A stretch of DNA of 64,000 nucleotides from positions 1 through 64,000 of the forward strand of contig NZ_BSPC01000045.1 in the NCBI RefSeq assembly GCF_030160835.1, given 5' to 3'. The DNA is from Labrys miyagiensis. GTDB lineage: Bacteria > Pseudomonadota > Alphaproteobacteria > Rhizobiales > Labraceae. A program made the translations under genes and the position numbers. Positions 58,301-64,000 of this stretch are shown in pieces; the stretch's first letter is position 1; each line of letters opens with the position of its first letter. The notes under the pieces were generated by a model that worked only from the letters and a program-made list of their open reading frames with translations, did no database searches and was not told the origin of the DNA.

Positions 58301-59084
58301 CCACAAGATCTATCTGCGCACCGGCGAATATGACGATGGCCGTCTTGGCGAGATCTTCATCGACATGCACAAGGAAGGCGCCGCCTTCCGCGCCATGATG
58401 AACAATTTCGCCATCGCCATCTCGCTCGGCCTGCAATATGGCGTGCCGCTGGAGGAATATGTGGAGGCCTTCACCTTCACGCGCTTCGAACCGGCCGGCT
58501 TCGTGCAGGGCAACGACTCGATCAAGAACGCCACGTCGATTCTCGACTATGTGTTCCGCGAGCTCGCCATCTCCTATATCGGCCGCTATGACCTCGCCCA
58601 TGTCATTCCGGACGAGGACAGCCACGCCACCCTTGGCGGCGGCAACAGCGAAAGCCGCGCTCCGGCAGCCCCCGTGATTGCCCCGGTCTCGCGTGGTCTC
58701 GTGCGCTCCAAGACCGAGCGCTTCGTGGTGATGCCGGGCGGCGCTGCCGCCGCCAGCACCTCGCTCGCCCCGGTCTCCGGCGAAGCACGCGGCGCCATCA
58801 CCGCCCTCTCCTCTGCTGTGGCCAGTGCCGGCCTCACCCGCGGTGTGGTGGCAGGGCCGGGCGCCACCATCGGCGCTACTGCGCTGAAGGAGGAGGAAGC
58901 CCTCGACAGCCTCGCCTGGAGCGCGCCCGCTCCGGTCGTGAAGCCTGCTTCCGAACGCCGCAAGGAAGCCAAGCTGCGCGGCTATGAAGGCGAGGCCTGC
59001 CCCGAATGCGCCAACTTCACGCTGGTGCGGAATGGGACATGCCTGAAGTGCGATACCTGCGGTGGCACGACGGGCTGCAGCTGA
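55326..59084 (+). CDS. nrdJ: Vitamin B12-dependent ribonucleotide reductase (class II)
   Basis: Reduces ribonucleotides to deoxyribonucleotides using adenosylcobalamin, independent of oxygen. The 1252 residues match the large NrdJ form. The catalytic barrel has [13 protein letters not shown] near 198-210, [21 protein letters not shown] near 475-495 with the active-site Cys and Glu, and [20 protein letters not shown] near 676-695. [16 protein letters not shown] lies near 852. A variable linker (about 1100-1200) precedes a zinc-ribbon-like C-terminus with [18 protein letters not shown], holding the redox-active cysteines. It needs a cobalamin supply. Terminator at 59139. Confidence 0.97.
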   Translation: MRIERLYTKKGQSPYASIAFRTATSEIRNPDGSIVFRLENIAVPEAWSQVAADILAQKYFRKAGVPAIMKKVEENAVPSWLWRATPDKKALAALPEAERTVGETDSRQVFDRLAGTWTYWGWKGGYFDTEEDAQAFYDEHRYMLAMQMVAPNSPQWFNTGLHWAYGIDGPGQGHFYVDYKTGKLTSSTSAYEHPQPHACFIQSVADDLVNEGGIMDLWVREARLFKYGSGTGSNFSALRSEGEKLSGGGRSSGLMSFLKIGDRAAGAIKSGGTTRRAAKMVVVDADHPDIETYIDWKVKEEQKVAALVTGSKIVQRHLKAVMRACVQCEGPGEDCFDPERNPALKREIKAARRNLVSDNLVKRVIQFAKQGYKDIAFDTYDTDWDSEAYLTVAGQNSNNSVRVDDAFLNAVEKDSDWELKARITGKTVKTLKARDLWEKIGHAAWASADPGIQFHTTINDWHTCAASGPIRASNPCSEYMFLDDTACNLASLNLLQFRNADGSFNLASYEHAVRLWTVVLEISVMMAQFPSKAIAELSYRYRTLGLGYANIGGLLMTSGIPYDSDQGRALGGAFSAIMTGVAYATSAEMAKELGAFPDYEPNRDSMLRVIRNHRRAAHGETTGYEALATNPVALDLATLAGLGEYGAAIADHAKEAWDKALALGEKHGYRNAQATVIAPTGTIGLVMDCDTTGIEPDFALVKFKKLAGGGYFKIINRAVPEALRTLGYSEADIAEMEAYAVGHASLRQAPSINHTSLLAKGFTAEKLAQVEKALGAAFDIKFVFNKWTLGEDFITGKLGVPAEKLNEASFDLLTYLGFSKSDIEKANVHVCGAMTLEGAPHLKAEHLPVFDCANPCGRIGKRYLSVDSHIRMMAAAQPFISGAISKTINMPNDATVEDCKAAYQLSWRLALKANALYRDGSKLSQPLNSQLLADEDEQDAVEEHLERSVPARAAQVAEKIVERIIERVEVAREREKMPDRRKGYTQKATVGGHKIYLRTGEYDDGRLGEIFIDMHKEGAAFRAMMNNFAIAISLGLQYGVPLEEYVEAFTFTRFEPAGFVQGNDSIKNATSILDYVFRELAISYIGRYDLAHVIPDEDSHATLGGGNSESRAPAAPVIAPVSRGLVRSKTERFVVMPGGAAAASTSLAPVSGEARGAITALSSAVASAGLTRGVVAGPGATIGATALKEEEALDSLAWSAPAPVVKPASERRKEAKLRGYEGEACPECANFTLVRNGTCLKCDTCGGTTGCS

Positions 59085-59138
59085 GACAGTGATGCTTCAA
59101 AAGTACCTGTGATTTCAATGGCTTAAAAACTCTAACAT

Positions 59139-59174
59139 TCGCCCGTCAAACAAACTTGGCGGGCGATTGTTTTC
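59139..59174 (+). terminator. nrdJ terminator
   Basis: TCGCCCG (59139-59145) pairs with CGGGCGA (59160-59166) around a 14-base loop, followed by TTGTTTTC. Confidence 0.75.
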
Positions 59175-59251
59175 TAACGAGGATGTGCCGGCCGCTTGCG
59201 CGCGAATCGCGCTGGGGACGAATGCCGCGGCATTCTCCTGGGACGATGCAC

Positions 59252-59557
59252 CTAATAATAACGCGGGATCGGGCCGTTATGCGGCGTCACATTCCCCTCA
59301 AGGTCGATGAAGCACTCGTCGATGTAGCACCAGCCCCAGCCTTCCGGTGGATCATAGCCTTCGATCACCGGGTGGCCGGTTGCCTTGAAATGCCGTGTGG
59401 CGTGCTTGTTGGGTGAGTCATCGCAGCAGCCGACGTGGCCGCATGTCCGGCACAGGCGCAGGTGAACCCAGGTGCTGCCTGATTTGAGGCATTCCTCGCA
59501 GCCGAGCGCGCTGGGGGTAACCACGGGTATGTCTTCGGCGTGGGCGCATTCATCCAT
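59252..59557 (-). CDS. UBP-type zinc finger protein
   Basis: A 101-residue protein made almost entirely of a UBP-type (ZnF-UBP) finger: C4 and H6, C20 and C23 (GCEECLKSG), C36 and C39 (LRLCRTCGHVGCC), C44/C45, H52 and H56 (KHATRHF) and H62 (GHPV). In eukaryotes this fold binds the ubiquitin C-terminus; the bacterial role is unknown. It starts 14 bases after the cyclic-nucleotide-domain flavoprotein, so the two are probably co-transcribed and may work together. Confidence 0.9.
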   Translation of the reverse strand: MDECAHAEDIPVVTPSALGCEECLKSGSTWVHLRLCRTCGHVGCCDDSPNKHATRHFKATGHPVIEGYDPPEGWGWCYIDECFIDLEGNVTPHNGPIPRYY

Positions 59558-59571
59558 GGTTGCTTTCCTGT

Positions 59572-61248
59572 CTAAGCGGTGGATTGTCGTGCTCCGGTGA
59601 GAAAGCCATGCAGGGCGGCGACGACCTGGGCCCCCTCGCCGATGGCGCCACCGACGCGTTTGACGGAGCCGGAGCGTACATCGCCCACGGCGAAGACGCC
59701 CGGCACACTCGTCTCGAGCGGCGACGCCGAGGAGTTCACAGGCAGGCCGGTGATGACGAAGCCGGCCTTATCCAGCTCCACGCCGCAATCGGAAAGCCAG
59801 GCCGTCGCCGGCTCCGCACCGATGAAGAGGAAGACATTGCGAATGTCCCTCTCATGGTCCAGGCCGGCCTCCTCGTTACGCCAGCGCACCTTTTCAAGAC
59901 CGGTTTCCGGCGAGCCCTCCAGGGCCGTCAGCTGCGTGCGCGTATGCAGGGCGATATTGGGGGCCGCGGCTATGCGATCGACGAGATATTGCGACATGGT
60001 CTCGGCAAGTCCGCTGCCGCGCACCATGACATGCACATTCTCGGCCGCACCGGACAAAAACACCGCCGCCTGCCCCGCCGAATTGCCGCCGCCGACGATG
60101 ATGACCTCCTGGCCGGCGCAGAACCTGGCTTCGATGGGCGAGGCCCAGTACCAGACGCCTTTGCCTTCATAGACCTGCAGGTCGGCGACGCTGGGACGGC
60201 GATAGCGGGCGCCGCTGGCGATCACGACCGAACGAGCGCGGACGCGCGCCCCACCCTCCAGTTCAAGCGCGAGGAGACCGTCGGCCCTGCTGCAATCCAG
60301 CCGCTTCACTTCACATGGAATCATCACCTCCGCGCCGAATTTTTGCGCCTGGGCGAAAGCTCGGCCCACCAGGGCCTGCCCTGAGATGCCGGTGGGAAAG
60401 CCGAAATAATTCTCAATCCGGGCACTCGCGCCAGCCTGTCCGCCGAACGCCCGGGCGTCGAGTACGACAGCGGACAGTCCCTCCGAGCAGGCATAGACCG
60501 CGGTTGCCAGCCCCGCCGGGCCGGCCCCGACGATGGCGACATCATACAGCGCGCTGGCCGGGCGCTCCGCGAGCATGCCCATGGCCCGCGCCAACTCGGC
60601 TTCTGTCGGGTTGTGCAGCGTCGTACCATCCGACATGACGACCCATGGCAGCCCTTTCAGAGCAGTTGGCGCGGCTGCAACCAGGCCTGCCGCCTCGGCG
60701 TCGACGGTGGGATCGAGGAGGTGATAGGGGTAGGCGTTGCGGGTGAGGAAGCTCTGCAGGCGCATGACATCTGGCATATGGAGGCTGCCGACGAGCAAGG
60801 GGCCGCCGACGCCGCTCTGGATCAGGCCGACGCGGCGGAGAATCAGGGCACGCATGATGCGCTCGCCCAGATCGGCCTCTGCCGTCAACAGCCGCCGCAA
60901 GCGCGCCGGCGCGATGACGATGGCCTCGACCTCGCCTTCGGCATGGGCATCGACGAATGAAGCGCGGCCCGATAGTTGACCCACCTCGCCGAGGAACTGT
61001 CCCGGCCCGTATTCGACGACCGGCGAGACGTGGCCCAGCCCATCGCGTTGTGTGATCGCCACATGGCCCGAAAGCACCACGATCATGCCCGCACCAGGCT
61101 TGCCGCTCTCGACGATACGCTCGCGATCGCGATAGCGCCTCGGCTCGCCGAACTTCCCCATCCGGGCAATTTCGACACTGGTGAGTGTGGGAAACATCTG
61201 CTCGAAGCGGGCATTCGAGGCAGCAGAGCCAATGGATGGAGTTGTCAT
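59572..61248 (-). CDS. Cyclic-nucleotide-binding domain / TrxR-like FAD oxidoreductase
   Basis: A 558-residue fusion. Residues about 15-140 form a cyclic-nucleotide-binding fold (MIVVLSGHVAITQRDG, GPGQFLGEVGQLSGRASFVDA). A thioredoxin-like segment without cysteines follows (about 165-235; RLQSFLTRNAYPYHLLDP, LPWVVMSDGTTLHNPTEAEL). Then comes a TrxR-type FAD/NAD(P) domain: VAIVGAGPAGLATAVYA, GGQAGASARIENYFGFPTGISG, VIIVGGGNSAGQAAVF and GVFAVGDVRSGSVKRVGGAIGEG. Where thioredoxin reductase has its CxxC, this protein reads KGVWYWASPIEARFC, so the redox pair is missing. ATG 61248 has GGAG upstream. Confidence 0.9.
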   Translation of the reverse strand: MTTPSIGSAASNARFEQMFPTLTSVEIARMGKFGEPRRYRDRERIVESGKPGAGMIVVLSGHVAITQRDGLGHVSPVVEYGPGQFLGEVGQLSGRASFVDAHAEGEVEAIVIAPARLRRLLTAEADLGERIMRALILRRVGLIQSGVGGPLLVGSLHMPDVMRLQSFLTRNAYPYHLLDPTVDAEAAGLVAAAPTALKGLPWVVMSDGTTLHNPTEAELARAMGMLAERPASALYDVAIVGAGPAGLATAVYACSEGLSAVVLDARAFGGQAGASARIENYFGFPTGISGQALVGRAFAQAQKFGAEVMIPCEVKRLDCSRADGLLALELEGGARVRARSVVIASGARYRRPSVADLQVYEGKGVWYWASPIEARFCAGQEVIIVGGGNSAGQAAVFLSGAAENVHVMVRGSGLAETMSQYLVDRIAAAPNIALHTRTQLTALEGSPETGLEKVRWRNEEAGLDHERDIRNVFLFIGAEPATAWLSDCGVELDKAGFVITGLPVNSSASPLETSVPGVFAVGDVRSGSVKRVGGAIGEGAQVVAALHGFLTGARQSTA

Positions 61249-61392
61249 GACTTTGCTCCGCCAGCCGGCGACCCCGGATGAGCGACGATCGGTTCCGATG
61301 TGTCGCCCCCCAATCCCGTTCTCCATCCCCTTCCCGTCGACGTCAACCAATGCAACCCCTGCGGGAAGGAGCTTATCGTCGTCAGTCCGGCT

Positions 61393-62400
61393 CTATTTCT
61401 CCAGATGACCGCCAAATTGGTAACGCATGGCCGACAGAAGCTTGTTCTGGAAATCGGCGTCGCCACGCGAACTGAACCGCTCGTAGAGAGCAGTGGTGAG
61501 CACCGGCGCGGGAACCGCCTCGTCGATCGCGGCCGTTATCGTCCACCGGCCTTCGCCGGAATCGGAAACGCGGCCCTGGAACTTTGCAAGGGCGGGGTCC
61601 TCGATCAAGGCCGCCGCCGTCAGATCGAGAAGCCACGAGGCGATCACGCTCCCACGGCGCCACACCTCCGCCACCTCGGCCAGGTTGAAATCATATTGAT
61701 AATGTTCCGGGTTGCGCAGCGGCGTGGTTTCGGCGTCGATCACACCCGATGTCTTGCCGATATTGGCTGAGCGCAGAATGCCCAGCCCTTCGGCGTAAGC
61801 GGCCATCAGGCCATATTCGATACCGTTGTGCACCATCTTGACGAAATGGCCCGCGCCGCTTTCCCCGCAGTGAAGATAGCCGAGTTCCGACGTGCCACTC
61901 GCTTCCGCTCGCCCCGGTGTCCTTGGAATGTCACCTGGGCCTGGAGCGAGTGTCTTGAAAATCGGATCGAGGCGTTGGACCTCAGCGTTTGGCCCTCCGA
62001 TCATCATGCAATAGCCACGCTCCAGCCCCCACACGCCGCCGCTCGTGCCGACGTCGATATATCGTATCCCTTTCGAGGCCAGTTCCTTGGAGCGTCGGAT
62101 GTCATCGATGTAGTATGAGTTGCCGCCATCGATCAGGGTGTCTCCCGGTTCAAGCAAGGGCGCCACCTGGGCGATCGTGCTATCCACGACCGCGGCCGGC
62201 ACCATCAGCCAGACGGCGCGCGGTTTCTCGAGCTTGGCCACAAGGTCGGCCAGCGAAGTACTTCCGGTCGCGCTCTCCGCCGTCAATTGCTGGACAGCCT
62301 GTGGAGACATGTCGAAGACCACGCATTGATGGCCCTGCTTGAGGAGCCTTCCCACCATGTTGGCGCCCATCCTGCCCAGACCGACCATTCCGAGTTGCAT
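61393..62400 (-). CDS. gnd: 6-phosphogluconate dehydrogenase, decarboxylating (short form)
   Basis: Oxidises and decarboxylates 6-phosphogluconate to ribulose 5-phosphate. The 335 residues match the short YqeC/GndA-type enzyme (often NAD-linked) and not the ~470-residue Gnd. Visible are the Rossmann start [35 protein letters not shown] near 93-108, [19 protein letters not shown] near 118-136 and the catalytic [18 protein letters not shown] near 178-195. It starts 40 bases after cydB. Cofactor choice is inferred from family. Confidence 0.93.
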   Translation of the reverse strand: MQLGMVGLGRMGANMVGRLLKQGHQCVVFDMSPQAVQQLTAESATGSTSLADLVAKLEKPRAVWLMVPAAVVDSTIAQVAPLLEPGDTLIDGGNSYYIDDIRRSKELASKGIRYIDVGTSGGVWGLERGYCMMIGGPNAEVQRLDPIFKTLAPGPGDIPRTPGRAEASGTSELGYLHCGESGAGHFVKMVHNGIEYGLMAAYAEGLGILRSANIGKTSGVIDAETTPLRNPEHYQYDFNLAEVAEVWRRGSVIASWLLDLTAAALIEDPALAKFQGRVSDSGEGRWTITAAIDEAVPAPVLTTALYERFSSRGDADFQNKLLSAMRYQFGGHLEK

Positions 62401-62440
62401 GATTATCTCCTTTGAGGAAAAACTGCCCTATGTCTCAACT

Positions 62441-63451
62441 TCAGTGATAGCCAATGTCGGACCGCACCTTGCCGCGGAAAACCCAGTAGGACCAACTGGT
62501 GTACATCAGAATGACAGGTAAGAGCACGAGCGTGCCGACAAGCAGGAAGGCCTGCGTCCGCGGCGAGGATGCTGCTTCCCACAAGGTGAAATGTCCAGGC
62601 ACGATCATCGGAAACAGGCTGATAGCGATGCCGACATAGGACAGGGCGAACATCCCGATACTGCCGATGAACGGCGCCGCCTCCGCTTCGCTTTCGAGCG
62701 CGCGCCAGGTCAGGATGGCCACCACAGCCGTGGCGATCGGTATGGGAGCGAGCAGCAGCGTGTTGGGCCAGCCGAACCAGCGGGCCGAGATGGCCGGGCT
62801 CATGAAGGGTGTCCAGATGCTGACGATGCCGACGGCGACGATCACGCCAAGAAGACAGACGCGCCCCTGCATGCGGGCCGCCGCCTGGACCGCTCCTTCC
62901 GTCTTCAGGATCAGCCAGCCGGATCCCAGCAGGCCGTAGCCGAACAGCAGCGCCACCCCCGTAAGCAGGGAAAAGGGGGTGAGGAAATCGAAGGAGCTGC
63001 CCGAAAAGGTCCGGCCCGTGACCTGGAAGCCTTGGATGAAGGCGCCAAGTACCACGCCCTGGGCGAAGGTCGCGATGCCGGAACCATAGCAGAAGGCGTG
63101 GTCCCAGAAGGTCTTGTGCGCGGTGTCGCGAAAACGAAATTCGAAGGCGACGCCGCGAAACACCAGCGCCAGCAGCATGACCAGGATCGGAAAATAGACA
63201 GCAGGAATGATGATGGCGAAGGCGACCGGAAAGGCGGCCAGCAGCCCGAGGCCGCCCAGGACCAGCCAGGTTTCGTTGCCGTCCCAGATCGGGGCGATCG
63301 AGTTCATGATGATGTTGCGCGAGGGCGTGTCGGGCGCAAGGCCGTAGAGCATGCCGACGCCGAGGTCGAAGCCGTCCAGCAGGACGTAGAAGAACACCGC
63401 CATGCCCAGGATCAGCGTCCAGATCGGCACGAAGTCGAGCACCGGGTTCAT
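62441..63451 (-). CDS. cydB: Cytochrome bd-type quinol oxidase subunit II
   Basis: The 336-residue membrane partner of CydA, with about eight or nine helices. Signatures are FYVLLDGFDLGVGMLYG near 22-38, APIWDGNETWLVLGGLGLL near 53-71 and FRDTAHKTFWDHAFCYGSG. Its start overlaps the cydA stop (ATGA). No small CydX gene was seen in the 40 bases before gnd. Confidence 0.96.
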   Translation of the reverse strand: MNPVLDFVPIWTLILGMAVFFYVLLDGFDLGVGMLYGLAPDTPSRNIIMNSIAPIWDGNETWLVLGGLGLLAAFPVAFAIIIPAVYFPILVMLLALVFRGVAFEFRFRDTAHKTFWDHAFCYGSGIATFAQGVVLGAFIQGFQVTGRTFSGSSFDFLTPFSLLTGVALLFGYGLLGSGWLILKTEGAVQAAARMQGRVCLLGVIVAVGIVSIWTPFMSPAISARWFGWPNTLLLAPIPIATAVVAILTWRALESEAEAAPFIGSIGMFALSYVGIAISLFPMIVPGHFTLWEAASSPRTQAFLLVGTLVLLPVILMYTSWSYWVFRGKVRSDIGYH

Positions 63452-64000
63452 CGCACTTCTCCCTTGCCAAGGCCGACGGCGCCGGCCAGGACCGGCGCTT
63501 CCGGCCGCCCACCTTCTACAGTGGAGACCTCCTCTTCCACCTGCGCAGGTCCCTTGCGCACGAGGCGCAGCATCAAGATGACGCCGACGGGGTAGATGAT
63601 CAGGTAGACGAGCATGTAGCTCAGCAGCGAAAAGGCGACGTTAGACCCCGTCAGCGAGGGTGAGACGGAATCGGCGGTGCGCAGCAGGCCGAAGACGGTC
63701 CAGGGCTGGCGCCCGACCTCCGTCGTCGCCCAGCCGGCTATAACAGCGACGAAGCCGATCGGAATGGTGAATTGGCACAGGATGAGGAAGAACCGGCTGT
63801 CGTCGAGCCGCTCGCGCCAGCGCAGCCAGCCACCGAGCAGGACCATGCAGAGCATCACCACGGCGCAGCCGACCATGATGCGGAAGGCGAAGAAAGGAAT
63901 GGCGACGGGCGGGCGCTGGTCGGCCGGGAAATCGTTGAGGCCCTTGACCTCGCCGTCGAGCTCATGGGTGAGGATCAGGCTGCCCAGAACGGGCACCTCG
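63448..64000 (-). CDS. cydA: Cytochrome bd-type quinol oxidase subunit I, C-terminal part
   Basis: The gene runs off the right end of the window; about 184 C-terminal residues are present. GWATTEVGRQPWTVFGLLRT is the conserved motif of subunit I, preceded by QRPPVAIPFFAFRIMVG, and three or four transmembrane helices are visible. Proteins with this pattern include the cyanide-insensitive oxidase CioA, but the Q-loop that separates the types lies outside the window. It works as a high-affinity terminal oxidase with CydB. Confidence 0.95.
   Translation of the reverse strand, partial: EVPVLGSLILTHELDGEVKGLNDFPADQRPPVAIPFFAFRIMVGCAVVMLCMVLLGGWLRWRERLDDSRFFLILCQFTIPIGFVAVIAGWATTEVGRQPWTVFGLLRTADSVSPSLTGSNVAFSLLSYMLVYLIIYPVGVILMLRLVRKGPAQVEEEVSTVEGGRPEAPVLAGAVGLGKGEVR

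Overview
The window reads as ordinary chromosome of a GC-rich alphaproteobacterium, most probably of the order Hyphomicrobiales (Rhizobiales). The evidence is the gene order (trpG-trpD-trpC-moaC-moeA-lexA with comEC and gltX next door; rpsB-tsf-pyrH-frr-uppS-cdsA-rseP-bamA-lpxD-fabZ-lpxA-lpxI-lpxB-gltA), LexA boxes of the GAAC-N7-GAAC type, a short ProS without the editing insertion, LpxI instead of LpxH, an S2 protein with a long C-terminal tail, and an NDUFA12-type complex I gene beside aat and accBC. The genus cannot be named from the sequence alone.

Layout. 1-1500: a Phd/PIN toxin-antitoxin pair with a palindromic operator, and a small membrane protein. 1600-6615: tryptophan genes, molybdenum cofactor genes and lexA, all on the plus strand and mostly overlapping. 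6616-8880: a lower-GC accessory patch (methyltransferase, wrecked S24 phage-type repressor, molbindin) inserted before comEC. 8892-14380: comEC, gltX, gltA. 14444-28460: a long minus-strand block for translation factors, UMP kinase, isoprenoid and phospholipid synthesis, outer-membrane assembly and lipid A. 28497-29173: a second toxin-antitoxin pair (PIN/AbrB). 29197-35326: dnaE, an unlisted SOS-controlled 32-residue membrane peptide, and lolD-lolC. 35500-41522: a dienelactone hydrolase, a glycosyltransferase, proS, a frame-broken small locus and cysG. 41779-46484: small proteins, tRNA-Pro(GGG), cspA, a GtrA protein, bamE, a CBP3-like chaperone and DUF177. 46712-51761: DsbA-like protein, aroQ, accB, accC, aat, DUF2155 and NDUFA12. 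51851-54814: nucleoside hydrolase, DUF1003 protein and NDH-2. 55100-59172: the B12-dependent ribonucleotide reductase with a structured leader. 59252-64000: cydAB, gnd, a cyclic-nucleotide-domain/TrxR-like flavoprotein without redox cysteines, and a UBP zinc finger.

How the parts fit. Most genes are housekeeping. The envelope block feeds one pathway: rseP, bamA and bamE, lpxA/D/I/B and lolCD all build or maintain the outer membrane. lexA carries an exact SOS box, and a second exact SOS box lies between the -35 and -10 elements of a near-consensus promoter that drives a 32-residue single-pass membrane peptide upstream of dnaE. This is the best candidate for an undescribed element here: an SOS-induced micropeptide resembling in size, topology and control, but not evidently in sequence, the SOS peptides SidA (Caulobacter) and TisB (E. 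coli).

Other points of interest are the frame-alternating small locus at 39639-39860 with its own dyad and strong terminator, the TrxR-like protein without CxxC paired with a UBP zinc finger, the missing dxr between cdsA and rseP, and two tandem palindromes downstream of the SOS peptide. No CRISPR array, transposase gene, rRNA or replication origin was seen.
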